A stretch of 64,000 bases of DNA, from contig CAZLWL010000003.1 of NCBI GenBank assembly GCA_964563335.1, positions 1 through 64,000 on the forward strand, in the 5' to 3' direction. Positions 8,537 through 17,099 of the stretch are shown here, piece by piece (positions within the stretch are counted from its first letter, which is position 1; each line of letters opens with the position of its first letter). The notes under the pieces were generated by a model that worked only from the letters and a program-made list of their open reading frames with translations, was not told the DNA's origin and ran no database searches. The position numbers were made by a program, and so were the translations under genes. Source of the DNA: QNBT01 sp964563335. Lineage in GTDB: Bacteria > Planctomycetota > Phycisphaerae > Sedimentisphaerales > Anaerohalosphaeraceae.

Positions 8537-8603
8537 TATAAGGCCGGACAACTTATAGATTCAGACATGGATGGCAGTAAGGAGGCGAGAGAGAGGTTTT
8601 TCT

Positions 8604-9308
8604 ATGTCAGCAAAGAGGGTGCTTTTTTTAAGTTCATTGCTTGGCGCAATACTGTTCGCTCAGGATGCGAGTGCAACGCTGCTTCTGATGCTGCCGGATA
8701 GTTCATATGCAGAACACGAAGGCAACTGGCAGGGATACAAGGAGTATACAGAAGATGGTTTCTATGCGCGTGTAGATTTTGCTGTCTATCACACTGGGTA
8801 TCTGTTGGCGGATGATGAGAAAACTTTTGTCGATTCATTAACCAGCGATTTAGGTTTGGATGGTCGATATATTTACGCTTATCAGATATTTAACAGTAAC
8901 GATCCTTCCTATAAAAGTATTGAATATTTTGGTTTATTAGACAGCAGTGGAAACCCGATTAACGGGGCACATGTACTTGGCATAGGTTCATTCAGCGATG
9001 TGGAATATACATCGCCCGGGTTTGGTGAAGGTGTTGAACCGACCGAGAGCGTCATAGATCCGTTATCATGGACATTTGGCTCTTCTGCAGAGCTATGGGC
9101 TCCTTCAGGGGGATATATTGATAACGGCGTTCATTCATGGTTTCTGGTATTCAGCAGTGATACAGCACCTGTTTCGGGTAGCTATGAAGTGAGATCACCT
9201 GCCGATGTTCCGGTGGTTCCTGAGCCTGCCATGCTGACATTGTTTTCTATCGGCGGTGCGATGCTGCTTAGAAGAGGAAAGGATAATTTTCGCCGAACCA
9301 ACAAGTAG
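8604..9308 (+). CDS. PEP-CTERM sorting-domain protein
   Basis: 234 residues. I chose ATG at 8604 over the frame's earlier start at 8571 because GGAGGCGAGAGAGAGG lies upstream of it and the signal peptide (MSAKRVLFLSSLLGAILFA, cleaved near DASA) begins there. The mature part has 'DGRYIYAYQIFNSNDPS', related to the preceding protein, and no domain I can name. It ends VPEPAMLTLFSIGGAMLL plus RRGKDNFRR, a PEP-CTERM signal with a longer basic tail than usual. Follows the previous gene after 67 bp and precedes the next by only 18 bp. Exported protein of unknown role. Confidence 0.85.
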   Translation: MSAKRVLFLSSLLGAILFAQDASATLLLMLPDSSYAEHEGNWQGYKEYTEDGFYARVDFAVYHTGYLLADDEKTFVDSLTSDLGLDGRYIYAYQIFNSNDPSYKSIEYFGLLDSSGNPINGAHVLGIGSFSDVEYTSPGFGEGVEPTESVIDPLSWTFGSSAELWAPSGGYIDNGVHSWFLVFSSDTAPVSGSYEVRSPADVPVVPEPAMLTLFSIGGAMLLRRGKDNFRRTNK

Positions 9309-9326
9309 ATAGGGATATTGGGGGAT

Positions 9327-9974
9327 ATGATTAATACCGACAAACCCAACTGTATTGTATGGAGGGTGGTTCTGGTGGCGATGGCGGTTGTGATTGCCGT
9401 GGTTGGCCAGAATGGTTACGGTCAGATGTATGACTATTTCGACCCCGATTCCTACTACGACATCGGGTATAGCCTGCTGATTGAGCAAAGTCCGATAGAT
9501 GCCGGCAAGATTACGCCACAGACAGGCGTTTACAAGGCCGGCCTGGACGAAGTTGTTACACTCACGGCTATCGCCAAGCCCGGTTATCAATTCATTTACT
9601 GGCTTGGCGACGTTACCGACCCTACCACTAATCAAACGACAATACTCGTGGATTCACCGAAGATAGTAATAGCTGTGTTCGAACGCTCGGAATTCGAACT
9701 GCCTCTTGAGGTGGGTATTGTCAGCGGCCGCGGCCGTGGCGGCCTGCGCTGGAGACCGGATTTTAAGCCCAAAGGCGGCGGAGGCGGAGGCGGTGGAGGC
9801 GGTGGTGATGGTGAGGAAGAGCCGGGAGACGAATTCCCGGTGCCTGAAGATGAAGATTTTCCTGTGCCCGAAGATGAAGATTTCCCGGTTCCGGAGCCGG
9901 CTACCATGACACTTCTTGGGCTTGGGGCTGTGTCGCTGGCCCTGGGCAGGGGAAAGAGAAGACCGACAATATAA
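9327..9974 (+). CDS. PEP-CTERM protein with InlB-B-type repeat and Gly-rich linker
   Basis: 215 residues from ATG at 9327, just after GGGGG; a TTG three codons earlier is the alternative. After a signal anchor (WRVVLVAMAVVIAVVG) a single domain of about 70 residues, 'GKITPQTGVYKAGLDEVVTL' to 'GYQFIYWLGDV' and 'KIVIAVFE', matches the divergent InlB B-repeat fold common in Planctomycetota surface proteins. Then come an Arg/Gly-rich segment, a run of 11 glycines, and a tandem repeat of FPVPEDED that merges into the sorting signal FPVPEPATMTLLGLGAV plus GRGKRR. The linker should hold the domain away from the envelope. Last gene of the group; a strong terminator lies 244 bp downstream. Confidence 0.82.
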   Translation: MINTDKPNCIVWRVVLVAMAVVIAVVGQNGYGQMYDYFDPDSYYDIGYSLLIEQSPIDAGKITPQTGVYKAGLDEVVTLTAIAKPGYQFIYWLGDVTDPTTNQTTILVDSPKIVIAVFERSEFELPLEVGIVSGRGRGGLRWRPDFKPKGGGGGGGGGGGDGEEEPGDEFPVPEDEDFPVPEDEDFPVPEPATMTLLGLGAVSLALGRGKRRPTI

Positions 9975-10020
9975 ATTGTGCAAGATTTAATGATTTTTTG
10001 ATAATAAATGGAACAAGTAA

Positions 10021-10080
10021 CCCCGCCCGGCGGGCCCCGAGGTGTCCCCGATAGATCGGGACACGCGGGACACGCGGGGC
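10021..10080. repeat. GC-rich palindromic repeat related to the dispersed element family
   Basis: Contains CCCCGA, TCCCCGAT next to ATCGGGA, and two GGGACACGCGGG segments, the same building blocks as the left halves of the elements at 37113-37222 and 41529-41638. It lacks their GTCATTCTGA ends, so it is a partial or diverged copy. Confidence 0.45.
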
Positions 10081-10217
10081 TAAATAGGGCTCCGGATAAC
10101 TTCGGCTGGGTTAGTTAGACCACTAAACAGTGTGCCTGGTGATTGTAAAAGGGCTGGGCGGTCCCCGGCACTGCTTCTTGAAATGAAGGCCCTACGGTTG
10201 TGGAGGAGGGTAGAGGC

Positions 10218-10251
10218 ATAGCCGAGAGACAATCTCTCGGCTATATTTTTT
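10218..10251 (+). terminator. Strong rho-independent terminator
   Basis: Perfect 12-bp stem ATAGCCGAGAGA / TCTCTCGGCTAT with a three-base loop (10218-10244), then a run of six T. It would end plus-strand transcription from the PEP-CTERM genes, or of an unannotated transcript in the 240 bases before it. The glycosyltransferase downstream is on the opposite strand and converges on it. Confidence 0.85.
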
Positions 10252-10294
10252 GCGCACCGACGGGGCGAGACGGCTGGCCGACAAATGATACCAA

Positions 10295-11416
10295 TCACCC
10301 ATTGTTGGATTCTTTGTACCATGCTTGCGCCGTGCGGTAGGTTCGGATAAGCGAGGCAACCATTTTGCTCACGCTGTGATGTGCTCTGACATGGCTTTGG
10401 GCGGCCCGGGCAATTTGCCTTGCGAATTCACGTTTGTCGAGCAGTTTCTGCAAGGACGAGTATATGCCCAGCTCATCGTCCGGCTCAAAGAGGACGGCGG
10501 TTTGGTCGTCTATGAGAAGGTCGTCAACACCACCGCGACAGGCGGCGACGGCCATTCCAACACTCATGGCCTCCAACAATCGCGGGTTGAAGCGGCGGCC
10601 CGGCTGGGGCGCAATAAAGATGTCCGCACCTGCGAAGACGGCGCGCAACGGCTGGATATCACCGACAGTCGTAATGATTTGCGAAAGCCCGAGGGCCTTG
10701 ATCATCTCGTGCAGCTTCCTCTCGGCCGGGCCTGTGCCGGTGATGACGAGTACTAACTCATAGCCGTCAACGGCCAGATGTTTTACAGCATTAAGCAAAG
10801 GCTCAAAATCTGATGGGTTGCCAAGGGGTTGTGCAACGACCATACTGGTAACACGTGCCGTATCTGAAAAGCACGCGCAGATATCCTCGACAAACACACC
10901 GATGTTAATCCGTGTGACACGCTCCGCGAGGCGGTGATGTGTTTGCTTAATGTGTTCGGCAATGACCCCCGATGAGGCAATTAAGGCCGCACAGTGGTCG
11001 GCCGAAACAAAAGGGGCAAACAGATGCTTGCGGACGGAGTCAAAAGTGAGCACGTAAGGGACATCCAATTGGTGCGAGAGGTATTTTGTCAGTCGAGTCT
11101 TGCTATCGCTGCAACAGTGCAAAATTGTTGGCCCGAACTTTGTGATAGAGCCAAGGACGGCCTTTGTGTTTTGCGACTTTAGCAGAGGCATTTTGAACAG
11201 GGGGTAGCGGATGACTTCGATGGCCGGACAGACGAGAGAATCCGCGTCGGTGTCCAGGGGACATACTAATGCGGTGGGGCAGGAATCATCGGTCAAACCG
11301 ACCATAAGGTGGCGCAAAGACGAGGCGCAGTCGTTGACTGTGTCGCGGTCAACAAGCAGGACGGGCCTTACCGAATTTTTGACAGTCGGCGTTGCACTTG
11401 TGTGATTAGTCGGCAT
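10295..11416 (-). CDS. Glycosyltransferase, GT4-like (GT-B fold)
   Basis: 373 residues from ATG at 11416, with AGGTG eight bases upstream; an in-frame GTG nine bases earlier is possible. The C-terminal half carries the GT4 signature: 'TGTGPAERKLHEMIKALGL', 'FAGADIFIAPQPGRRFNPRL' and 'EAMSVGMAVAACRGGVDDLL', the last containing the conserved Glu region that contacts the sugar nucleotide. The N-terminal half (to about residue 175) is the more variable acceptor domain. No membrane segment, so cytoplasmic or peripheral. It stands alone and the acceptor cannot be deduced; a role in polysaccharide or glycolipid synthesis is likely. Confidence 0.8.
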   Translation of the reverse strand: MPTNHTSATPTVKNSVRPVLLVDRDTVNDCASSLRHLMVGLTDDSCPTALVCPLDTDADSLVCPAIEVIRYPLFKMPLLKSQNTKAVLGSITKFGPTILHCCSDSKTRLTKYLSHQLDVPYVLTFDSVRKHLFAPFVSADHCAALIASSGVIAEHIKQTHHRLAERVTRINIGVFVEDICACFSDTARVTSMVVAQPLGNPSDFEPLLNAVKHLAVDGYELVLVITGTGPAERKLHEMIKALGLSQIITTVGDIQPLRAVFAGADIFIAPQPGRRFNPRLLEAMSVGMAVAACRGGVDDLLIDDQTAVLFEPDDELGIYSSLQKLLDKREFARQIARAAQSHVRAHHSVSKMVASLIRTYRTAQAWYKESNNG

Positions 11417-11676
11417 AGAGAACACACCTGTTAATGTACCTAACCCAGCTCACGACGGGCCGAGATTGTCGTATGGTATTTTAGCGAAAAGGAGAGCTAA
11501 TCGCCACGAAAAAAACAGTCGCGTGTGAGCGTGCGGCGGGCCGTCGTTGAGGCTGCGGCGGGGCCGGGCAGCGCAAGTGAAACCTGAAGCGAGCCGTCAA
11601 CTAACAGATAATTGTTAGCCAGTCGCGTAAAGGCCGGCTGCAATGACAAGATTTTTTTCAGGAAAAGGAAACGCGA

Positions 11677-12534
11677 CTAAGGGGTGAGAGTCTGTAACAT
11701 TTGCTGCAATTTTTCGAACTGGCCGCTCTTTATGTGATAGGAGTGCTGGTCATCGGGGAAGCAGCCGCTGTGCACCTCTTGTGTGTAAGCGGTTATACTC
11801 TGAACAGTCGCAGACTTCAGGTCGCCGTAGCTCTTGGAGAATTTGGGAGCCGGTCCTGGGGAAAGGCCGAGGATATCGGACACAATGAGTATCTGGCCAT
11901 CACAATCCGGACCTGAGCCGCAGCCAATTACTGGGACGGGCACCCTTTGTGTGATGATTTTGGCGACTTCTCTTGCGGTCCCCTCCAACAAAAGTGCACT
12001 TGCGCCGGCTTTGATCATCGCATCCGCGAGAGTTATCAGGTCAAAGGCTACATCGGCAGTTGTACCCTCTGCTCTGAGTTTGCCTAATTTCGTGATGCTT
12101 TGCGGTCTTATTCCGATGTGGGCCATCACGGCCATGCCGGCATCGCTAACTGCTTTAATGACATTAAGATGCGCTGCTGTGGCCTCGATTTTGATCAGTT
12201 GGGCGCCAGCCTCCTTGACGAAGCGTCCTGCGTTTGTGACGGCATCGGGCAGGCTTACGTGATAAGACAGAAACGGCATGTCAGCGGTCAGGCAAAGGTT
12301 GGGGGCGGCCCTGTGGACGGCAGCGGTAATAGTAACCATGAAGTCCATTGTGGCGGGCAAGGTGGACTCGTGGCCTAACATTATCTGAGCGGCCGAATCG
12401 CCGACCAAAATCATCTCGACGCCTGCAGCGGCCACGAGCCGGGCCGTGGTGTAGTCATAGCAACTCACAGCGGCGATTTTTCCGCCCTTTTGCTTCGCCT
12501 CGACAAGGTCGGCAATTGTAACTGGTTTATCCAC
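11677..12534 (-). CDS. panB: 3-methyl-2-oxobutanoate hydroxymethyltransferase
   Basis: About 285 residues. Transfers a hydroxymethyl group from methylene-tetrahydrofolate to ketoisovalerate, the first step of pantothenate (coenzyme A) synthesis. Family motifs are all present: VTIADLVEAKQKG and AAVSCYDYTTARL at the start, LVGDSAAQIMLGHESTL with the metal-binding Asp, LTADMPF with the second metal ligand, LIKIEA with the Lys and Glu, and ALLLEGT with the catalytic-site Glu. I place the start at GTG 12534 because homologs begin with DKPVTI-like sequence and GGAAG lies just upstream; the frame is open to 12582. panC and panD are not nearby. Confidence 0.93.
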   Translation of the reverse strand: MDKPVTIADLVEAKQKGGKIAAVSCYDYTTARLVAAAGVEMILVGDSAAQIMLGHESTLPATMDFMVTITAAVHRAAPNLCLTADMPFLSYHVSLPDAVTNAGRFVKEAGAQLIKIEATAAHLNVIKAVSDAGMAVMAHIGIRPQSITKLGKLRAEGTTADVAFDLITLADAMIKAGASALLLEGTAREVAKIITQRVPVPVIGCGSGPDCDGQILIVSDILGLSPGPAPKFSKSYGDLKSATVQSITAYTQEVHSGCFPDDQHSYHIKSGQFEKLQQMLQTLTP

Positions 12535-12679
12535 AAGCACTTCCGAAAAAAGACTGTTCGTATATTTAGAATACACGAACAAGCCCGGATTTCAAGCGTA
12601 AAGTTTTCCGGTTTTTGGCGGGTCGGGCACCGCGAACAAAATAAAGCGGGGGATTTTGCTTTTTTTGGCAAAAAAAGCT

Positions 12680-12707
12680 TTGACGGGGACGAAAAAAATT
12701 GTATTAT
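12680..12707 (+). promoter_or_regulatory. Strong promoter of a candidate small RNA
   Basis: TTGACG (12680-12685), 16-base spacer rich in A, TATTAT (12702-12707). No open frame follows before the terminator at 12825-12860. Confidence 0.6.
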
Positions 12708-12713
12708 CTGCGG

Positions 12714-12861
12714 GATTTCCCTAAAGTTAGGGCTTGTATTTTCTCGATACTATTATTGGTTCGGTAAAAAGAACGATATTTTTGTAGCGGAATTGTATTT
12801 TTAGCTTTTCATCACCCTCCTCCGAAGCCAGATTCTGATTAGTTGGGATCTGGCTTTTTTA
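12714..12861 (+). ncRNA. Candidate small regulatory RNA of about 148 nt
   Basis: Bounded by a near-consensus promoter (12680-12707) and a terminator hairpin (12825-12860), and holding no credible coding frame. The 3' part contains an unpaired-looking CACCCTCCTCC (12813-12823) immediately before the terminator stem. This is complementary to GGAGG-type ribosome-binding sites, as in several known C-rich regulatory RNAs. GATTTCCCTAAAGTTAGGG near the 5' end can form a short hairpin (CCCTAA/TTAGGG). I do not recognise a known family; 6S RNA features were looked for and not seen. Lies between panB (divergent) and the secretin gene (convergent). Confidence 0.5.
12825..12860 (+). terminator. Rho-independent terminator of the candidate small RNA
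   Basis: Nine-base stem AAGCCAGAT (12825-12833) with ATCTGGCTT (12848-12856), loop of 14 bases, followed by a T run to 12860. Confidence 0.75.
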
Positions 12862-13017
12862 TGCGCATATAGTAAAGGGTGCGGTCTCTTCGGTGTGCCT
12901 TGTTAAGTTGGGAGATTCAGCTTTACGTCGGCTGGTCTAAGAGCATACCGGCAATGACGGTCGGGCGCAGAAGGTGTATTTGCCGGTCGAGCCTGCTGTT
13001 CTATTTTAACGGCTTCT

Positions 13018-14283
13018 TCACTCTTCAAGGTAGGACGGCATTACCGCATCTATGGCTTCGAACTCCGGGCGATTCTTTTCGGGAAGCTGGAGCATCGGAG
13101 CATCCCTGAGTTCGTTAAACCTCTGCATCTCTTCGTCTGTCAGGGGCCCGTCTGTGTAAATGTGCGGCGAGATGATAATCAGAAGTTCAGAATGATTGAC
13201 CTCTGTCTTGTCGCTGGAGAAGAGGAAGCCAACCAATGGCAAATCACCCAACAAGGGCACTTTACTTGCAGTCAATGTTGTCTCCTTCTTCCTTAGGCCG
13301 CCCATGATCAAAACCTGACCGTCGTTCATAAGAAGGGTGGTTTTGGCATTTCTTTTATCAACTATCGGAACTTTGCTGTCCAGACTTGTATCTATGCCGG
13401 CGTTAATGCTTTGCTGAGCATCAACTACCAACAGAATTTTCCGTTCGTCGGTTAAGGTAGCTTTAACTGTAAGTGTGATGCCGGCTTCCTTGAATTCCGT
13501 TGAGGTTATCCCATAGCCCGTACCCGAGGTGCCGGCGGTGGATTCGGAAAGCTCTTTGTATGGTATTTCTTCGACGGTCTTAATCATTGCTTCCTGGCCG
13601 CTGACGACGAGGAGGCGCGGGCTGGCGAGTATCTCGACATTGCGTGTTGCCTGAAGCGCCTTTATGGTTATATCGAGACCTTCCTGTACAAGCTTAAAAG
13701 TGCCGGCTCCACTGGAGTTGAGGGTGGAAGAAATAAGACTATGTGAAAAGGTATGTTTTGAGTCATCTCTTCTAAAGTTATAGTTGCCCCAGTCAACGCC
13801 TATTTCGGTTTCGTCATTTAACTGGACATCGACGATGACGACTTCAATCAGGATCTGTTTTGGAGTCTGGTCGGCCTTTCTAATCTCGGCAAGTATTCTT
13901 CCAAGATTTCCCTCGCCATCGCAGACAATGAGGGAATTTGATTCCTTATCGACCGCGACTACACCAAAGTCGGAAGTGAGATTAGAAACGATGCGTTCCA
14001 TGTTGGCGGCTTTAAGGAATTTGAGCATCACGGTTTCGACGTATAGGTCCGGTTTTGCTTCCAATCCCATGGTGGTATTAGTTCTTGAGCCGGATATTTT
14101 CTGAAGAATGTTTCTCTTGGCCTCAATTATCGGCGTGACCATCTTGAAAGGGTCTTTTTTCCCGATGGAATCCAGCATGCTTTCATCGGTGCCGTCCAGC
14201 GCTGAACGGACCTGACCGGCGTAGCCGAGGACCATCAGCATTATGCAGCAAACGAGTATTTTGATGATATTGGCTCTATTCAT
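13018..14283 (-). CDS. Secretin (GspD/PilQ-like outer-membrane channel)
   Basis: 421 residues with a signal peptide (MNRANIIKILVCCIMLMVLG). After a 70-residue linker comes one secretin N-type domain ('LKFLKAANMERIVSNLTSDFGVVAVDKESN' in part). The conserved channel domain follows ('KQILIEVVIVDVQLNDETEIGVDW', 'VEILASPRLLVVSGQEA', 'VPLLGDLPLVGFLFSS', 'ELLIIISPHIY'; shown here as fragments). It forms the multimeric outer-membrane gate of type IV pili or type II secretion. It is short for a secretin (500-700 is common), having only one N domain and no AMIN domain. Last gene of the pilus operon, overlapping the PilO-like gene by 8 bp. No pilotin gene is adjacent. Confidence 0.9.
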   Translation of the reverse strand: MNRANIIKILVCCIMLMVLGYAGQVRSALDGTDESMLDSIGKKDPFKMVTPIIEAKRNILQKISGSRTNTTMGLEAKPDLYVETVMLKFLKAANMERIVSNLTSDFGVVAVDKESNSLIVCDGEGNLGRILAEIRKADQTPKQILIEVVIVDVQLNDETEIGVDWGNYNFRRDDSKHTFSHSLISSTLNSSGAGTFKLVQEGLDITIKALQATRNVEILASPRLLVVSGQEAMIKTVEEIPYKELSESTAGTSGTGYGITSTEFKEAGITLTVKATLTDERKILLVVDAQQSINAGIDTSLDSKVPIVDKRNAKTTLLMNDGQVLIMGGLRKKETTLTASKVPLLGDLPLVGFLFSSDKTEVNHSELLIIISPHIYTDGPLTDEEMQRFNELRDAPMLQLPEKNRPEFEAIDAVMPSYLEE

Positions 14284-14878
14284 TTGATATAGTCTCCTTG
14301 TTTTCGATGAGGTAGATTGTGATGGTCATGGAACAAAGTAAGTCTTCGGTATTGCCTGGATTAGGTTTAATAAGCAGACTTCCGACGGATATTCGTTGCC
14401 GATACCCGCCCAACTTCGTAAGGAATGCCAGGATGGCGTCATATTGTCCCGTAAGTGTGATTTCGGCCCGTTTCAAGACGACACTGGAAAAGTACTCATG
14501 ACCGGCTTCGGGGGCTACGGCTTTTGCCGACATAAACTTTAGAGAACTAATGTTGCAGCCGCACTGAATCGCGGTCATGTCGAGGTCGCTGAAGAATTCA
14601 TGTGCCTCTGCCGGAGTAAAGAAACTATCTCTAATTGCGTCGATTTGGTTATGAAGGCCGGTCAGTTCTGCTTCGCGCTTGTGCATCTGGTTGCTGAGAC
14701 CTATAGTCTTCTGCTTTGCGTTGCGGGTCATTACTTTCTGCCGCTGGGCGGCATGGAGATAGCTGATTTGTGGTGAAACAATCCAACCGTATGTTGTCAA
14801 CGTCACAATCGCAATAGTAGAGACAGAGACAAATATTTTCGAACTCGGACTGGATTTTATAAATTTATCCGTCAACAT
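14276..14878 (-). CDS. PilO/GspM-like inner-membrane assembly protein
   Basis: 200 residues. One membrane segment near the N-terminus (KIFVSVSTIAIVTLTTYGWI) is followed by a coiled-coil stretch (AKQKTIGLSNQMHKREAELT) and a ferredoxin-like periplasmic domain ending in 'GQYDAILAFLTKLGGYRQRI'. This last motif is typical of PilO. PilO pairs with PilN and links the inner-membrane ring to the secretin. It overlaps the PilM-PilN fusion gene by 14 bp and the secretin gene by 8 bp, so the three are translated together. GspM is an alternative name; the partner being PilM/N favours PilO. Confidence 0.75.
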   Translation of the reverse strand: MLTDKFIKSSPSSKIFVSVSTIAIVTLTTYGWIVSPQISYLHAAQRQKVMTRNAKQKTIGLSNQMHKREAELTGLHNQIDAIRDSFFTPAEAHEFFSDLDMTAIQCGCNISSLKFMSAKAVAPEAGHEYFSSVVLKRAEITLTGQYDAILAFLTKLGGYRQRISVGSLLIKPNPGNTEDLLCSMTITIYLIENKETISNE

Positions 14879-16400
14879 CGGCAGGTAATCCTCTATTATC
14901 CGCTAACATACAATTTATTGAATAAGAGATAAGGCCTTCGATTTGGCGGTTTCTGTTGGTGGCGGCAACAGTGGCCGATTTGATGAATTCGGACTGGCCG
15001 AGCAGATCGGCGAACAGATGGACCGACCTGTACGAAAGACTCTGGCCGTCAATCTCAAGAGTTAAGGCCCTGGGACAGCTCAGACGAGTAATGCACAACG
15101 TAACCGGTGTCCTGTACCGGATGTCATCGAGAATACCAGCCCAGTTGCTGGTGTTGTCGCCCTCGAAGATCTCGCTTATTTTGGCTCTCTTGGTGGAAAG
15201 CTCTGTAATCTTGGCACCAATGAGATTGTTCCGCTTCAACAACAACTCCATGTTTGTAACGGGTTTAACGTGTTGCGAGTCGGGGGTGGGCCGGCCGATT
15301 TTGGCAAGCTTAATCCTCACAACACCGGCGATTATCAGCATAAGCAGCAGAATGCCCGCGGCAACGTTGGCAGTAACCAGCATCAGTCTTTTCGAGACTT
15401 TTCTTTCCTTGACCTCGGCCGGCACCATATCTATTTTGATCTGGGAGGCAGTAACCTCGAACCGCTTCATTGCCAGGCCAACGGCGGTTATGGATGCCTG
15501 GTTAGCGGCATCACCTTTTTCGATAGCTGTGTCGTCGCACAGAGTCGAGGATGAACACACATGCGCCTCGACGCCGAATTTCTTTTGCAGGGAGAATTCC
15601 AGGTCCTGAGCCTCTATACCGGCAGTGTCAAGTGCGACAACAAACTCCCATCTGGTGTTAGCGGCGGATTCGACTTCGATGTCGTAAAACTGGATGACCG
15701 CACTGAATTCACTCTCGCAGCGTGCGATAGACTTATCCGGGTCATCAGCCTCATCTCCCAGATCGATGTATCGAATAAAATCGAACCGGCCTTTTCTGAA
15801 CACGCACAGAGTCATGACAGAGCCGCGGATGAGTGCAAAGAGCAGATTGCGGTCATACGTATCTGCAATCCTTCCGGCATGCAGCGCGCGGATTGCAGCA
15901 GTTATGTCTAATTCGATTGAGCCGGTCTCGATACCGGCAAGGCTCATGGTTTTTAGCAGCATTGAGACTTTTTCATGATTGGTTGCCGCTACAAATACTC
16001 GAGCCGGACTTTCGGGAGCGGATTTATTGAGGCCGCAGGAGTCGTAGTATGGCTCTTTGCCGGCTAACACCGGACTGTGTTTGATTTCAGCGTTTATGAA
16101 CTGCCCAAGGTTATCCGGCATGTCATCCGGCAGGTCGATGATTTGTGTAAGAACAGGCTTTGCAACGAGCGAGACCGCCGCCGGCTGTCTGCGAATCTGG
16201 TTCTTAGCGAGCATCTGCCTTATCGCGCCGGCAAGAGCAGCCGGGCTGGTGATGTTTCCATTCGTTATTGCGCCCTTGGGCACGTCGGCGATGGCAGTTT
16301 TTACGAGCTTTATCTCGCTGCCGAATTGCCTGAGCAGGGCAGCGCTTATCCGGTCCTCGCAAATATCGATGCCTAAGGAGGTTTTGCGGCCAAACCTCAT
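14865..16400 (-). CDS. PilM-PilN fusion, pilus assembly ATPase-fold and membrane protein
   Basis: 511 residues. Residues 1 to about 325 are a PilM (actin-like fold) domain: 'SLGIDICEDRISAALL', 'IDLPDDMPDNLGQFINAEIK', 'VFVAATNHEKVSMLLKTM' and 'ASITAVGLAMKRF'. It continues into 'IKIDMVPAEVKE', the motif with which PilN proteins start and bind PilM. A membrane segment follows (LVTANVAAGILLLMLIIAGV), then a PilN-type periplasmic domain to the end. In most bacteria pilM and pilN are separate genes; here they form one polypeptide, which resembles the architecture of GspL. It overlaps the PilX-like gene upstream by 4 bp (ATGA). Connects the cytoplasmic ATPase and platform to the periplasmic ring. 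Confidence 0.85.
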   Translation of the reverse strand: MRFGRKTSLGIDICEDRISAALLRQFGSEIKLVKTAIADVPKGAITNGNITSPAALAGAIRQMLAKNQIRRQPAAVSLVAKPVLTQIIDLPDDMPDNLGQFINAEIKHSPVLAGKEPYYDSCGLNKSAPESPARVFVAATNHEKVSMLLKTMSLAGIETGSIELDITAAIRALHAGRIADTYDRNLLFALIRGSVMTLCVFRKGRFDFIRYIDLGDEADDPDKSIARCESEFSAVIQFYDIEVESAANTRWEFVVALDTAGIEAQDLEFSLQKKFGVEAHVCSSSTLCDDTAIEKGDAANQASITAVGLAMKRFEVTASQIKIDMVPAEVKERKVSKRLMLVTANVAAGILLLMLIIAGVVRIKLAKIGRPTPDSQHVKPVTNMELLLKRNNLIGAKITELSTKRAKISEIFEGDNTSNWAGILDDIRYRTPVTLCITRLSCPRALTLEIDGQSLSYRSVHLFADLLGQSEFIKSATVAATNRNRQIEGLISYSINCMLADNRGLPADVDG

Positions 16401-16801
16401 TCGTTAATCCTCAGTTCATCAATTCTTATTACATAAGGGCTGCTGTCGCCTACGGTTATGTCGGCTTCGACTCTTGCAACGAAGCCTTCGGTTGAAGTGC
16501 CCGTAGAGGTGACGGTGAGATTGGGTAGAGCGTCGGCGACGGTAACGGTGTATGAGCCGCCGTTGAAAGACTTGTCGGTGAAACCGGTGGTCCATGCGTC
16601 ATCGTTTCTAATCTCGGCGAAGGCGTCGTTGAGGCCGGCTTCGGCTGTGGCGAGGGCGTATATAGAGTAGATTTGATTGCGCATCAGTTGCAGTTCCTCG
16701 GTGTTCATCTCGAGCATGCCGATAACAATCGCGCTGAGCAGCGCAATGGCAAAGATGGCAATCAGCATTACCGAGCCGTTATTTTTTGCTCTGACCACCA
16801 T
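16397..16801 (-). CDS. PilX/GspK-like minor pilin
   Basis: 134 residues from ATG at 16801 (GGGAGA upstream); the frame is open to 16927 but the extra part has no pilin features. Short basic leader MVVRAKNNG, then a hydrophobic helix 'SVMLIAIFAIALLSAIVIGM' followed by 'ALATAEAGLNDAFAEIR', the PilX N-terminal pattern. There is no Glu at position +5 after the predicted cleavage site, as in GspK-type tip pilins. At 134 residues it lacks the large insertion domain of GspK. Overlaps the PilM-PilN gene by 4 bp. Probably sits at or near the pilus tip. Confidence 0.7.
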   Translation of the reverse strand: MVVRAKNNGSVMLIAIFAIALLSAIVIGMLEMNTEELQLMRNQIYSIYALATAEAGLNDAFAEIRNDDAWTTGFTDKSFNGGSYTVTVADALPNLTVTSTGTSTEGFVARVEADITVGDSSPYVIRIDELRINE

Positions 16802-17099
16802 GTGGTTACAATCTCCCAGGCTAAACTCGCAATATTTCCGCGGCCCCCCTGCCAAATCCAGAAACTCTGGGGAACATGGATTTATATCGTCCAAGAATTG
16901 CGACTGATTTTGAAAAAAATAAATCACTGGACAGGTAGAATGATGACGGCGGGATGGTGGATAAATCCCACAGCAGAACGACTAAACGCCGTTTTTATCG
17001 GGCAATGACAAAAAGTACGATTGCAGGAAAAAGTCGCCTGGTCGAGGGTCCTATAAGGATGTCGCAGATTGGTACCGGCAACTCGTGACGGCGGAAAAT

